Shown here: in pieces, positions 32,561-43,030 of the stretch | Layout: every line of letters begins with the position of its first letter | Position numbering within the stretch: the stretch's first letter is position 1 | From: Phytophthora colocasiae | Lineage: Eukaryota > Oomycota > Peronosporomycetes > Peronosporales > Peronosporaceae | Direction: 5' to 3' | Assembly (NCBI GenBank): GCA_018806915.1 | Contig: JAGKQI010000008.1 | Span: 1 to 64,000, forward strand | DNA: 64,000 nt | Position numbers and translations under genes: made by a program | The notes under the pieces: generated by a model | Seen by the model: the letters and a program-made list of their open reading frames with translations, nothing else | What the model was told of the DNA's origin: nothing | The model's database searches: none

Positions 32561-32758
32561 TTACCGGTGATTGCTGCTACCCTCTATGAGCTGACGGACG
32601 AGCAGATCCGTGCTGGACAGAGACCTGACTCGTGCAAAAGAAGGCGTTCGAGATTCTGAAACGCAAGATAGTCTCTACTCCACTACTCAGACATCCAGAT
32701 CAGAACCAGACCGTTTGTTGTTATTCCGCACGCGAACCCTTGGGCTGCCTCAGCGGTC

Positions 32759-33652
32759 TTGGGACAAGAATATGAGGGAATAATACACCCAGTCCGGTTT
32801 ACGGGTCGTGTCCTGAACGATGCCGAACTCAGGTATCATATCGCTGAGAAAGAGGTGATTGCGATCCTCAGAGTTTTGGAAAACTTCAGAGCTCTGGTGG
32901 AGTCAAGTCCGGTGATTGTGGTCTATACCAGATACTCTGTCCTGAAATGGTTGCTGACATCGAACTCCACCGACGGCAGAAACGTCAAGTGGGGTATGAA
33001 GTTGTCGCAGTGGAACCTGGAGATCCGCCGGGTACAGCGTGACGAAGATGGACTCCCAGCTATACTCGGCGCGGGCATTACCCCCAGGGAGCATCTGGAC
33101 GAGGTCTCTGAAAATCTGATCCCAGTTAAGGGGCGAGTCAAGCCGCCAGTTCCTATCAGTGTGGAAATGCTGGAAGCAGATTATCAGGGCTATGTTCTGA
33201 GCTTTGATGGTGCCGCAAAGACGTCTACCCGTCTGGGAAGCTGTGGGTGTCTCTGGGAACTCCCGGGGTGGAGCATTCTGGAAGCCCGAGGGTTTCCCCT
33301 GACGGATGTCACGGTGAATGACTCGGAATACTGTGGCCTGAATTATGGTCTGAAGATGGCACTCGACCACGGAATACAGGAGTTGGTGGTTGTGGGAGAC
33401 TCATGCATCGCGATACAACAGGCTCAGGGACTAATCAACTGCAATCAGCCTAACTTGCAACGGAGGTTAGCCGAATTTGAGTCTCTGAAAACCAAGTTTC
33501 AGACTCTGAAGTTGGTACATGTGAAGCGCGAGTTCAACCAAGCGGCAGATTATCTGACCTCGAAGACTTTGACCTGGGGGAAGCTTGGCGAGTACAAGAT
33601 GAGGATGAACTTATGCACCTGCGACTGGTATCCAAGGTTCATGAGAGACTGA
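32759..33652 (+). CDS. Tandem RNase H domains (retroviral-type plus archaeal-type)
   Basis: 297 codons read without a break. Residues about 1-100 are the usual gypsy RNase H remainder (ELRYHIAEKEVIAILRVL, VVYTRYSVLKWLL). Residues about 145-285 are a second RNase H of the cellular/archaeal fold: LSFDGAAKTS (Asp 33206-33208), VNDSEYCGLNYGLKMAL (Glu), VVVGDSCIAIQQ (Asp) and REFNQAADYLT (Asp). All four acidic catalytic positions are kept, whereas the first domain lacks its catalytic Asp near YTRYS (A/B elements have YTDHAS). The extra domain may therefore have taken over RNA removal. That is inference. Confidence 0.85.
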   Translation: MGQEYEGIIHPVRFTGRVLNDAELRYHIAEKEVIAILRVLENFRALVESSPVIVVYTRYSVLKWLLTSNSTDGRNVKWGMKLSQWNLEIRRVQRDEDGLPAILGAGITPREHLDEVSENLIPVKGRVKPPVPISVEMLEADYQGYVLSFDGAAKTSTRLGSCGCLWELPGWSILEARGFPLTDVTVNDSEYCGLNYGLKMALDHGIQELVVVGDSCIAIQQAQGLINCNQPNLQRRLAEFESLKTKFQTLKLVHVKREFNQAADYLTSKTLTWGKLGEYKMRMNLCTCDWYPRFMRD

Positions 33653-33718
33653 TGAAGCCTCGCCCCGTCCCGAACATGGGAGCTCAAGAGTCAAAGATAC
33701 CAGACTCTGAAAATCATA

Positions 33719-35533
33719 ATGCGTCTCCAGAGTCTGGAAGATGCTCCTGGTCCGGAGTCCGCACCCCTGCCTCGATCGGTCAGAGTATTGATTGCTGTAA
33801 CCCGTGCCCAAGCTCCGCCTGACGCTAATCTGCCTGAGGATGATGACGAACGAGAACCTTTGGGGCCTTTGGAGTTCCAGGCAGAACGCTGGCGACGGAT
33901 CAAGGCGCATCAGAGCCAGGACCCGTACTTGGTTGAACTCATGAAGTTTCTGAAAGGTGACGTGGAGATTTACCACGACCCCGAGTCAGGAAACTGGCCA
34001 GAGTTGCTGAGGACTTCTGTTCTGGATTCTAGAAATATACTATATCGCCTGAGTCGCGCTACTCGAGAGCGGCCCCGGGACAATGTTGACGAACTCAGAC
34101 TGGTGGTTCCCAGAGACTTGTATCCAGACCTGTTACACTATGCTCATGAAGACTACCAAGGTGGACACCAAGGAATCAGGAGAACTTTTGAGAAGCTGAG
34201 TTCGGAGTTTTACTGGCTGGTGTATGTATGCCGATGTGGAGAGGTTTGTGGAAGGAATGCGTGGACTGTGCCAGGTGGCAAGGGCGACCCCAAATCCTGG
34301 ACCGTCCCTGGAAATATTGGAGCCCAGCCGGCCATTTGAAGTGGTGTCTATGGATTTTGGTGACTCCACATGCCGAAATCCGCACGTGGAAACACATTTC
34401 TCTTGCTGTTCCAGGATATGTTTTCGGGATACGTAATGTGCAAGCCAATGAGTGTCACCACTGCTCAGGATGTAGCAGAGGCTTATGAGGAACGCGTTTT
34501 CAGGAAACTTTGGCGCTAGCTCTCTGATTCGTCATGATCAAGATCCTCGCTTTATGAGTGAGGTGTTCAAGTGTTTCAGGGAACTTTTGGGTAGCAGACA
34601 ACGAAGCTACTCTAGGGTACCGGCCTCAAGCCAACGGCCAGCAAGAGAGGTCAGTACAGACTGTGGTGCGCGCGATTAAGGCATATATCTCTGAAGCTGA
34701 TCAAAGTGACTGGGATGATCACGCCGAACGTCTGATGTTTGCTCTGAATACGTCATTCGATGCCACCCGTCTGGAAACGCCTTTCTACCTGGTACATGGT
34801 TGGGATGCTCACGGGACGGTGTCCGCTATGCTTGGACCCAAGCCATCGACGGCTCAGGAGCGAACTGTGTACGAATGGAGGCGGAAGATGCAACGAGACT
34901 ATAGCTATGCCCTGGCATGTGCCGAAGATCTCCAGAAGAAGGCAAAGGCGTGACCGGTCTGAAGAACAGACCAGAAAATGGAACGAGTTATCAGAGCGTC
35001 TGAAGTCAGGTTTCGCTATAGGCGACGCTGTATGGCTCTACATCCCTAAGGTACAAACGGGATTGAGCAGAAAACTAGCACACATGTGGCACGGACCCTT
35101 CAGGATCGAGGAGATGCTGGACGATTTCAGAGTACGACTCAAGGTTGAAGATACCGGCTACTGCGTGAACCCCTGGGTCCATGTGAGCCGTCTGAAGCCA
35201 AGGGCTCTGTTCCCCAGACGACCCACGGTGGAACTCAGATTCCAGAAGATGATGATTTTGACGCCGCCCTGTTACCAGAAGATAGTTGGGAACCTGATAT
35301 TGAAAACGGCGAGTATGAAGTGGAGAAGATTCTGATACCCGCTGGAACAAGCGTACCAGGACGTCCAGACGCCTGCGCGAATATTTGATTAAGTGGAAAG
35401 GTTACGATGAAACTGAGTGGTTGCCGTTATCGAAGTTGAACTGTGGAGCATTACTTACGAATTCAACCAGAGTGCACGAGCACGAGCCCGTTTTCAGGCG
35501 ATGCAGGCTGAGACGATCATCCCAGGAGTCTAA
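33719..35533 (+). pseudogene. Integrase and chromodomain of dual-RNase-H element
   Basis: Landmarks: LLHYAHEDYQGGHQG (zinc-binding His pair near 34135), CVDCARWQ (Cys pair near 34260), MDF near 34350 (Asp), RHDQDPRF near 34530 (Asp), GQQERSVQTV near 34640 (Glu), VWLYIPKVQ, PWVHVSRLKP, and a chromodomain REYLIKWKGYDETEWLP near 35385 ending around 35533. Breaks occur near 34215, 34420, 34600, 34945 and 35330. The chromodomain normally guides insertion to marked chromatin. Confidence 0.8.
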
Positions 35534-35964
35534 TAACTCTGAAAAACACATCTGAAGTCTGATATCTGAAGGATTTCCAGATATTGACTTTAGAGTGTGG
35601 TAATCGGAGTGCGTGTTTTCAGAGACCTATTTCTGAAATTCATGCGTTTGGATATGTGATCGACCATGTTGCTGCTTATATAAAACGACTGTGTGAATGT
35701 GAATATGGAAGTGAGTTTGTGGAGAATTAGAGTACTGGAGGATACGAAGTTATGAATAATGAGATGATGAGAAGAAGTGTGATTACGTGGAGTGATATTG
35801 AAAGATTAAGGGATTAAGGAGCTACACTGAGGCCGGGGATTTACGTCACAAATGCAGACAACTATTTGGCTTCTCGAAGATGCAGCCTTCCCTGTGGGCA
35901 CCATGGTGGACACCTGAGCTTCAGTAGTGAAGGGAGATCGGGTTCTCGGAACGCTCCGCAGGTG
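35534..35964. other. Noncoding junction between pol and antisense gene
   Basis: A/T-richer than its surroundings, with no supported ORF. It contains TATATAAAACG near 35689 and CTCTGAAAAAC and GTCTGATATCTGAAG repeats just after pol. It would hold the 3' ends of both the sense pol transcript and the antisense gene. Confidence 0.4.
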
Positions 35965-37824
35965 TCATATGATCCTTCTTGATGTCGGCAGGGGACATAC
36001 CTGGAGCCACTCTTCGTCCGCATTCACCGTGGCCCATTGCATCCGAGCAGGCTCAATAGCGTCCAAGTCACCCAGTTGCGTCTCCAGACTCAGACACTTG
36101 GGACCCCCCAGCTCTGTGACTCTGGGATCTTGCCAGATCCAAGGGCAGGACTTGTCTGGGACAACCCAGATGCCAGGCTCTGAAAGCAGCGACTCTGGGA
36201 AATCTTTGTGCCCCAGGACCTTTCGGATGAGGGCGTTGTGCTGACGAATCATGGCGGCTCGACGCATGGACCGGTACTTGTGAAGCTCCGCAGACTTGTC
36301 GTCAGCCTCAACATCCATGGTCACCCAATGCGTACGCTCCCAGAAGGCCTGAGCATGCTTCTTCATGCTGCGCACGATGTCTTCCACGTCAGCCAACACC
36401 ATGGGCCCCAGTTCTTCCCGCTTGTGGAAGTAAAACTCTGAGAATCGGTTGTCGAACATGACTTTCCAAGGGGCACGCTTCTTGCGGAGGACTGCACAGT
36501 ACCGCTCAGAGTCCCAGCGCTTCTTGAGGATGGCACATGAGTGCTTGTGCACCTCGTAGTCTGGAAAACCCAATGTCTGGCCAGTGGTGGTCTTGGTAGA
36601 GCTCACTCGTTGTACCCTGATACCATAGTACAACCAGGAGGATGCCTCACAGTCTGGTGTTTCCACCACCTGGAGCTCCTTGACCGTCAGGGAGTTATAG
36701 GGCTTGGACACCAGACTACGCGCTTTCCCAGAAGAACTTTTGGACTTCGATCCACTTCCACTGGTGGACTTCGGGCGAGACTTAGGACTGGTGTGGGCCT
36801 TTACGGATGCGATACTCCTCTTGGACTTTTTGGTGGGGATGATAGGTCCATCATCAGAGTCTGAGTCGTCATCAGAATCCCGGGGACGTTTGGAACCAGG
36901 ACGCGGGTGGTCATCAGACTTCTTGTCCCCAGACTTCTTGCTCCCAGACTTCTTGTCCTGAGACTTCTTGTCTTCAGACTTGTCGCTCTCTGAATCGCTG
37001 TCGTCAGACGCACCATCATCAGAGCTCTCGTCGTCGTCTTCGTCTCCAGACTCGATCACACCAGAATCCTTGTAATCCGGATCATCCTTGGGGTTGTCGG
37101 CGGTGGACTCGACATCACTTTCTGGATAGTTTACGTGACCATCCAGATCACCCCAGGCTGCAGGCTCGGTACCAGCTGAGATGTGACGATCCACCACCTC
37201 GTCAGCCATCTGGTAATACACTTCAGGGACGTACTTGGCCCAAAGAGTAGCATCCAGGCGGCGAGAGAATACCAGGCTCACCAACATCTGAATGAGAGCC
37301 GGACTGCTGAAGAGACTGTGAGCCGCTTTGTCCGATGCCAACCACTCCATGGCTTTATCATACTTGATCCCCAGATAGCAGGGCTTGACGGAGGTCGGGT
37401 CGAACTTCCTTCCAGACCACGTCACCAGGGAGTCTCTTGTGGACCTCAGACTTTGCCACCTTAGAATCTGCATTCGCCGGAAGCGCCGATTCTTCAACGG
37501 GCTTGTGTCCGGACGGGCGACGCTGCAAATTCTTGGAGTCCCACTCTGAGCGGTCGCTTCTGGAGGTGATTTCAGAGTCTGGGGCTTCGGCGGATATGAC
37601 AGGTACCGTGGGCTCTCGCTCTTGGACTCTGAGGTTTCAGTACTTGGACGAGTAAGATCCAGAACTCTGGAGGTCCTCGCGGTCTTCTCAGCAGCCTGAC
37701 GAGCTCGTTCCTCAGAAAGCCGTTTCTTGAAGTCAGGAACGGGTTTCTTTCGCGCGTCCAAGGCTGTCACGCTGATGATAGTCGTCCAGTTATCAGGGAC
37801 GATGGTGTCCTCTTGGTATGACAC
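35965..37824 (-). CDS. Antisense accessory protein, C-terminal part (unknown function)
   Basis: 619 codons open on the strand opposite to pol. There is no recognised domain. The folded-looking N-terminal third (including LVFSRRLDATLWAKYVPEVYY) is followed by a long Asp/Ser/Lys tract (EDDDESSDDGASDDSDS, repeated KKSGDKKS) with basic clusters that could be nuclear signals. A Trp-rich C-terminal domain (about 390-600) comes last. The first codon is GTG and the frame stays open upstream, overlapping the end of the next ORF (37862). The two are therefore probably one protein broken by a single base, not two genes. Confidence 0.6.
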   Translation of the reverse strand: MSYQEDTIVPDNWTTIISVTALDARKKPVPDFKKRLSEERARQAAEKTARTSRVLDLTRPSTETSESKSESPRYLSYPPKPQTLKSPPEATAQSGTPRICSVARPDTSPLKNRRFRRMQILRWQSLRSTRDSLVTWSGRKFDPTSVKPCYLGIKYDKAMEWLASDKAAHSLFSSPALIQMLVSLVFSRRLDATLWAKYVPEVYYQMADEVVDRHISAGTEPAAWGDLDGHVNYPESDVESTADNPKDDPDYKDSGVIESGDEDDDESSDDGASDDSDSESDKSEDKKSQDKKSGSKKSGDKKSDDHPRPGSKRPRDSDDDSDSDDGPIIPTKKSKRSIASVKAHTSPKSRPKSTSGSGSKSKSSSGKARSLVSKPYNSLTVKELQVVETPDCEASSWLYYGIRVQRVSSTKTTTGQTLGFPDYEVHKHSCAILKKRWDSERYCAVLRKKRAPWKVMFDNRFSEFYFHKREELGPMVLADVEDIVRSMKKHAQAFWERTHWVTMDVEADDKSAELHKYRSMRRAAMIRQHNALIRKVLGHKDFPESLLSEPGIWVVPDKSCPWIWQDPRVTELGGPKCLSLETQLGDLDAIEPARMQWATVNADEEWLQVCPLPTSRRII

Positions 37825-37861
37825 CAGAAGGTCATGGAGCCGATCCCAATTACCAGAGATT

Positions 37862-38491
37862 TCAGAATTCTCTTTGTAAGAACTCTGAGAACCCCACGGA
37901 TCTGTGGGCTTGACCCTCAGGACGCGACTTCAGAATCGAGACCTGTGCTTGAAGATCAGCGACTTGGGACTTCAGAACTGCCTTGTCCGACTTCAGAGCT
38001 TCCACTTGGTCCTGGTAGTGAGCTTTGAGATCCTGAATCTCCGAAGTCATGCGTTCTTCTACCTCACCGGCGTCTTGCTGGGCACACTTAAGCTCGTGCT
38101 TCCAGTATTGACAGTGCAGTACCCACTCACGCTTGATTTCTTCGCATTCAGAGCGCGCTGCTGCAGCATCAATCAAGGCGACACCGTTCTGAGAACCAAC
38201 GCGTTCCCGAAGGCGACGGTGAGCAGCAGTCATAAGCTTTAGGCATCCGGCCGTCCGAAAAACTTTCTCGGCAAGCCGAGTGGGGGAGACATGAGAAACC
38301 AGAGACCCCAGTTCCCGGCGAACATCTACAGACGACGTCAAAGCATCCAGAGTACGCACGTCTGGAGTCTGGGCGCACGGAGACACAACTTCGGCGGGGT
38401 CGAAGCTTGGAATCACTCGCTCCAGCTCCCGGAGGTCTTCATCAGTAAGTGCCTCGTAACCCACGAGTACAACAGGGGCCACCGTACGCAT
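37862..38491 (-). CDS. Antisense accessory protein, coiled-coil N-terminal part
   Basis: 209 codons from ATG 38491. Residues about 110-195 are a strong coiled coil (EEIKREW..., then QVEALKSDKAVLKSQVADLQAQV). It stops at 37862 in a frame one base away from the 619-codon frame that continues it. No homology was recognised. Its position after pol and its opposite orientation resemble the antisense ORFs of some plant Tat/Grande-type gypsy elements; that is an analogy only. Confidence 0.55.
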   Translation of the reverse strand: MRTVAPVVLVGYEALTDEDLRELERVIPSFDPAEVVSPCAQTPDVRTLDALTSSVDVRRELGSLVSHVSPTRLAEKVFRTAGCLKLMTAAHRRLRERVGSQNGVALIDAAAARSECEEIKREWVLHCQYWKHELKCAQQDAGEVEERMTSEIQDLKAHYQDQVEALKSDKAVLKSQVADLQAQVSILKSRPEGQAHRSVGFSEFLQREF

Positions 38492-39040
38492 TCGCTATGT
38501 GGCGCCCTCTTCTGAAGTCTTCAGCTCGCGCGGGGTACTCACCAGAAAGGCACGTCCTCTGGCTTCACGCTGGGAGCGATATAGTTCTGGGGAACATCAG
38601 AGTCCCCCAACGCCGTGACTTGATCCCCTGTGGTTTTCACCAGACCCTGACGAACAGCCGATCGACCTCTTCCGTAGACAAAAGCCGTGGGGCACCAAAG
38701 GCTCGCGGTCTGAAGACACCAGGAGTTCCCTCAGAGAATTCAGAGTGAGATTCCCCACGTGAAACCACTGGTGGCGAGATCACCACTACCGGCCGAGTTC
38801 ATGTCATCACCAGGGAGATCCTCAGTCGGACCATCGACCTGTGAGTCGGTAGGTTGGGATTCATGGGCTGGGGCGCTAGGGCTGCCACCTGGCGATGTGG
38901 GCCGAACCAACATCTCCACCCTGCGACATATTGGCAGTTGCCGAAGCAGGACAAGTGCCTGTGGCAGTCGCCTGCCGCCCCATTCGGTGGGGCGTTTAAG
39001 CTCAGAGAAGCGTTCGTTTCCTCAGTCATGAGCGAAAGGA
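38492..39040 (-). pseudogene. Probable N-terminal extension of the antisense gene, frame-broken
   Basis: Coding-like stretches on the minus strand in successive frames: SPGGSPSAPAHESQPTDSQV (about 38900), EFSEGTPGVFRPRAF with LLSTEEVDRLF (about 38740-38650), and GDQVTALGDSDVPQNYIAPS (about 38600). Each is one base out of frame with the next. A GTGAGT after DVPFW (near 38547) could be a splice donor, but I found no acceptor that keeps frame at a normal intron length. Confidence 0.4.
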
Positions 39041-40089
39041 CGGAGTTTTGAAAATGATCGCCTGTTTGGCGAGTCAAATTCAAGTTTCTGGAGTCTGAGA
39101 GAATCAGATTGTGCGACGGGACACCAGAGACTCTGAAAACCAGGTAACTGACAAAGAGTTGCAGCTACGCTAACGCTCTGAAAACCGTCTATCAGAATGT
39201 TTGATGAGGCCTGGCCATGATACACAGCTTGGAGAAAGTTCCGCACTGATGGATCGTGACCAGGAGGGGCGGTTGACATGATGTTAATTCCGATTTTCGG
39301 AGCGACAGGTGGATATTACGTTACGATGTGATTGGTTATACTATGGGTTATAAGCGAAAGGGACTTTGGGACGCGGCCGCACCCGTGCGACATCTGTGGA
39401 AGATTGTGGATAAACCTTCGCCTGACTGTAAAAGGGCCCAAAGGACCAGAAGTGTACTTCAGAGTGTGCACAACTCTGAAGATCAACTACACTCTGTCTG
39501 GTCACCGGACTTTCCCCGACGATGAGTGCCTAAGTTCTGGCGTGAAAGTCTCTCAGAAGAACGTATCTCTGAGAGACCTCATCCCGTTACCGTCCAGCGC
39601 GACGATGGATGGTTCAAGGATTCAGCAATATATACCCGCAAAGACCAAGTATCGCGCGCCGGACGCCGCGCACCCGCGCAACCCTCAAGATCTTCATGTA
39701 CGTTGTAGCATTGGTGCTCCGTACTCTGGTTTCGTACTCAAGACTCTGGTATCTTTAATTCTGAGTGACTAAGACTCCTGAAAACCAAGTGACTTCAGAC
39801 TCTGAAAACCAGGATACCAGACTCCGAAACCACCGAAGATCCAAGACCATACTGAAACCAAGTGAACCCAAGTTCAAGTCACGCATTCAAGTGATTACTG
39901 ACCTGCACATCCCCCGTAATGACGTCTCTACCTGTCAACCCATCGAGATCGGCTGCACAGCCTGTATACTGAGACCAAGTCAAAGTACCAGATGTATACA
40001 AAAGATCAAGAGTACCTGAGATATGAAGACTGACTGCTCAAAGGACGCAAAAGACGACAAGAAGGAGAGAGTTACCAGAGATATATGAT
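39041..40089. other. Noncoding tract with recurrent CTCTGAAAAC words
   Basis: No supported ORF. Short words such as GACTCTGAAAACCA and GATACCAGA recur (39110, 39175, 39775, 39800). They match words inside the coding part of the same element, for example near 33490 and 33703. It probably contains the promoter of the antisense gene and the 3' noncoding part of the element. Confidence 0.4.
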
Positions 40090-40900
40090 AGTTATGAGGA
40101 AGATAAACGATAAACAGAGTTCAATTTGCTTGCTACTGCACAAGTCCGCTTGAGAGGTATCCAAGCCACTGCGTCATCACGTACGTCGTGTGATCTCCAC
40201 CAAATTCAATCCCCTTAGGTGGAGATCAGGTAACGTAGAGACCTGAAAGGACCCGCCTATTCCATATCCTAGTTGGGTCGTTTGTTTTGTCTCTAGCGGT
40301 AGCCCATTTCATATTGATCGTTTGGACAGGCTCTGGAGACTAGACAGTCGTCTTCAGAGTGCAAGGTAGACTGTTATATATAGCCGATTGTATTGGTTTA
40401 TATTTCTCCCTCTATATAAGAGGGTGGTGCGCGAACGTAAAGGGTTACCAGACAGACCAGGTGTCTGGTAGCAAGTCCCTAGTTGACCTGGAGTGTTAGC
40501 CCACCGTTCAAGGGCCTAGAAAGAATAAGAACGGCTGTATATATTTGTATATTTTCCGAACTCTGTGTATTGGTTGTTTATCTCTGAAAGTCAGGTATAT
40601 CGGTTCTGGATTTGTGATATTCAGACACCGATTTCAGACTTTCTCTGGTATATTAACCTCTTTTCGACCGCCGACCTCCTGGAAACCATCTTGGTTCCCA
40701 GAGATTCCGACTCCCGAACGCTCCTGGAAGGATTTCCTGAATACCGACACCAGACTCCAAGGGACCCTACTTCTCTTCACAACACATTCCTCAGACTCCG
40801 GCGAGGGTCATATTTCCGAAGACAACGAACCCACGAGGATACCGCAAGGTACCACACGCCAACCTACCGTTGTACGGCTCTGAAAACCCCTTTTCAGTAG
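40090..40900 (+). promoter_or_regulatory. Probable 3' LTR / promoter region of dual-RNase-H element
   Basis: Holds a TATA box in plus orientation (CTATATAAGAGG near 40411). About 30 nt downstream is a perfect 8-bp hairpin with arms ACCAGACA (40447-40454) and TGTCTGGT (40462-40469). The region ends near CCCCTTTTCA (about 40896). LTR identity is inferred from position and promoter content, because no second copy is in the window to set its limits. Confidence 0.4.
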
Positions 40901-40967
40901 TCGTATAACTAGGGTTCACTATACGCCCCCTGCTCCGCGACCAAAGTTTCACCGACTTCGCGACAAG

Positions 40968-41297
40968 ATGACAAACCTGAATCGCCATTGTTGCCGGCCT
41001 GGATTCAAGCTGTGGCTAGAGGGGAAGAAGATTGCGGTCGAGGCGCTTGGCGAAGTATTCAAGCAAAGCCTCATGTGCGGAACCGGCTCAGAGAGCGACG
41101 AAGACGACCGCGGTAAGCTTGTGTTCGGCTCCGAGTTCACCAAGCAAGACGAGTACGACGAGCTGGTGCAGGTCCATATTCAAGGCGATGGGAAGGCGTT
41201 GGAGGAAGAGATCGAAACCTTGGAGTCAATGACGCGTCAGCTAGACTCAGTCGGTGAGGATAAAGCCATCAACCTCGGCATCAAGTGGGACGAACAC
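40968..41297 (+). pseudogene. Unrecognised gene, 5' part (split by element B)
   Basis: 110 codons from ATG 40968 (MTNLNRHCCRPGFKLWLEGK), with an acidic stretch (GSESDEDD) and no known domain. The frame is also open about 28 codons upstream of the ATG. It is interrupted after the codons for WDEH by element 41298-56792 and resumes in frame at 56798. The full protein would be about 380 residues. It may be a host gene or an ORF of an unknown mobile element. Confidence 0.7.
41293..41297. repeat. Target-site duplication AACAC (left)
   Basis: Partner at 56793-56797, flanking the subfamily-B element. Confidence 0.9.
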
Positions 41298-41713
41298 TGC
41301 AGCGGGGCTGCGTAGGTGTGCACGGCACAGAGGAAGTTGGGTTGACTCGTAGAGTCCTGCTTGCAAGGCACTAGCCTTCGGTTCTATACAAGAACCAAGT
41401 AGTCCACTAAATACGGGACTCTCACAATCAGTGTCCCTATAATAAAGGAACTAACACTAATTATGTAAAATGCAAACTGATTTTTATTTATTTTATTGCC
41501 CTAATCCTGAATGTAACGGATTTAGTATCTAACATACTAAATCCTAATCAAAAAAATGTAATGTGTGGCTCTGAGCTAACAGCCAGCAACTGGCTACATG
41601 TGTGACGTGTGAGAAACACTATGTGTTGTACACGGATCTGTGACTTGTGACCTGGATGGTGTATACCACACCTATTGTAGCCAAGGCGCGCAGCGCCGTG
41701 TAACCCCGTTACA
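41298..41713 (-). repeat. 3' LTR, subfamily B
   Basis: 416 bp; sense start TGTAACGGGGTTACA, end GCTGCA. R-U5 matches A, and the U3 (41555-41713) does not. It differs from its partner 56382-56792 by an A-run (A7 against A3) and a few other small changes. Confidence 0.93.
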
Positions 41714-43030
41714 CCCTCCCCCACCAAACCGTGGATACGGAGTATCTACAACTGTAGACATAACTGCCTTGTCAAGGCCTGTCACCGGCAACTTTCCGAT
41801 AAAAGAAATCTCTCAACGAGAGTGCGCGGGTGCGCTGGCTCAACGAGCACATTCTTCAATTCTCCCCAGCGAGCCAACCGCTCCTGGAGGTGTCCAGTGA
41901 CCAGGCGTCTACGCCCCAGCGCCTCAGCGCTTTCCGGTCTGAGCCCTCGGCTCCTCTCACGCTCTCCGATTCGGAGTATTTCGCGGCGTCTCGCCTTCGC
42001 TACGGAGCGATGTTCAAGGCCAGCCCGACGTCGGGGTGGTAGCGGTGGCTCACCCTTCGAGTACACGACAGCGTCGCCGACGCGCGACCCACGTCGCCTC
42101 TCCTACAGAGGAAGGCGAGGTCGAAGTGGACTACGAGGAGTCCGAACAGGGCGATGCCCATGCGTCTCCTGCTCCTGCGAGCCCTCGGACGACCCGATCT
42201 GAGCTGCGCCTCTCACGCGATCCGCGTCGGTACTCAATTCCTCGGCAGCTGCGGCAGCCCAATCCGTTCCCGGAGGGACCTTCGAGCCTCGTGCTCAACG
42301 CGTTGCGCAACGCACCACCGCTTCCTGCTCGCGATGAGCCAGAGTCACTCAAGGGAGTCGAAGACGCGATCACCAACCCTCTGGATGAGGCACAGGAGGC
42401 TTCCCTGAGCGGTGCTCCAGAATCACGTCGACCGGTCCAACGGGACATCGGGGACTTCGTCGCGGCGCGACTACGGCTTCGAGCCTCGCGACCCTGCCGA
42501 GCAGGTGAAGCAGTTGATGGCGCAGCCAAACCTGCATGGTTACGCCATAGGCAATCACTCCACGTACGGTGGCTGAGACTCAGCAGCGACAGGGGCTCCA
42601 TGAGCGTTTCCTGACCCCGCAGGTGTGCACACTCGCCGAGTATCGGCAACGCTTAGATAAGCAACGGCGACGGGAGTCTGTGCCTCCAGATGAGGACTTA
42701 TCCACTCCTGCTCCAAACCGGAGAGACCACCCGGGACTACATGGTCCATGTGGCCACCTGGGCCGAGGCTTCACGGAAGCTCGCGTCGTTTGACCGGCTC
42801 ATGGAGAGCTGCGCCGAGGTGGACGTCCGCCTCGCCCGAGGTCTACTCTTCCAGTACGCGAAGATACGCGTGCGGCCCGGCCGCTTTCCTCGTCACACGA
42901 CGGCAGTGGCTCCCGCCTCTCAGTCCACTATCCCTGCTTCGCAGGATGCTCCTTCAGTCTCCGAGGGAGACTCGCTGGCTGTGCCAGCCACGGACCAGAG
43001 CCTGAGCTCGGCTGCTAGTCCGTCAGCTTC
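41714..43030 (+). pseudogene. Antisense ORF of element B copy 1, frame-broken
   Basis: Plus-strand coding-like stretch opposite to pol, the same gene as 58190-59614. Segments: FPIKEISQREC from the LTR-proximal side, LRYGAMFK, EEGEVEVDYEESEQGDAHAS, RYSIPRQLRQPNPFPEGP, then TTRDYMVHVATWAEASRKLA and VDVRLARGLLFQYAKIRVRP (42735-42890). Single-base changes break it near 41890, 42030 and 42450. Where copy 2 has a frame break (59126), this copy has an extra C (42684 region) that keeps GDGSLCLQMRTY continuous. That supports one long protein in the intact ancestor. Confidence 0.55.

Larger units (their letters stand above)
28688..40900 (+). mobile_element. Dual-RNase-H Ty3/gypsy element with antisense gene (5' end missing)
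   Basis: Plus-strand gag (5'-truncated by the A copy 2 LTR), three zinc knuckles, aspartic protease, RT with YIDD, RNase H, a second archaeal/cellular-type RNase H, integrase and chromodomain (ending near 35535). About 3 kb follow that code on the opposite strand, then a promoter-bearing region that may be the 3'LTR. Oomycete gypsy elements with an extra archaeal-type RNase H are known. The boundaries on the right are inferred. Several single-base frame breaks are present. Confidence 0.75.

Noticed and set aside
38486..38552. Short intron in the antisense gene (GTGAGT donor near 38547)
   Set aside because: The only nearby acceptors give introns of about 31-48 nt and do not keep the frame.
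41032..41232. Alternative 66-codon frame inside the split unknown gene
   Set aside because: It is a shadow of the longer frame that rejoins across the insertion.
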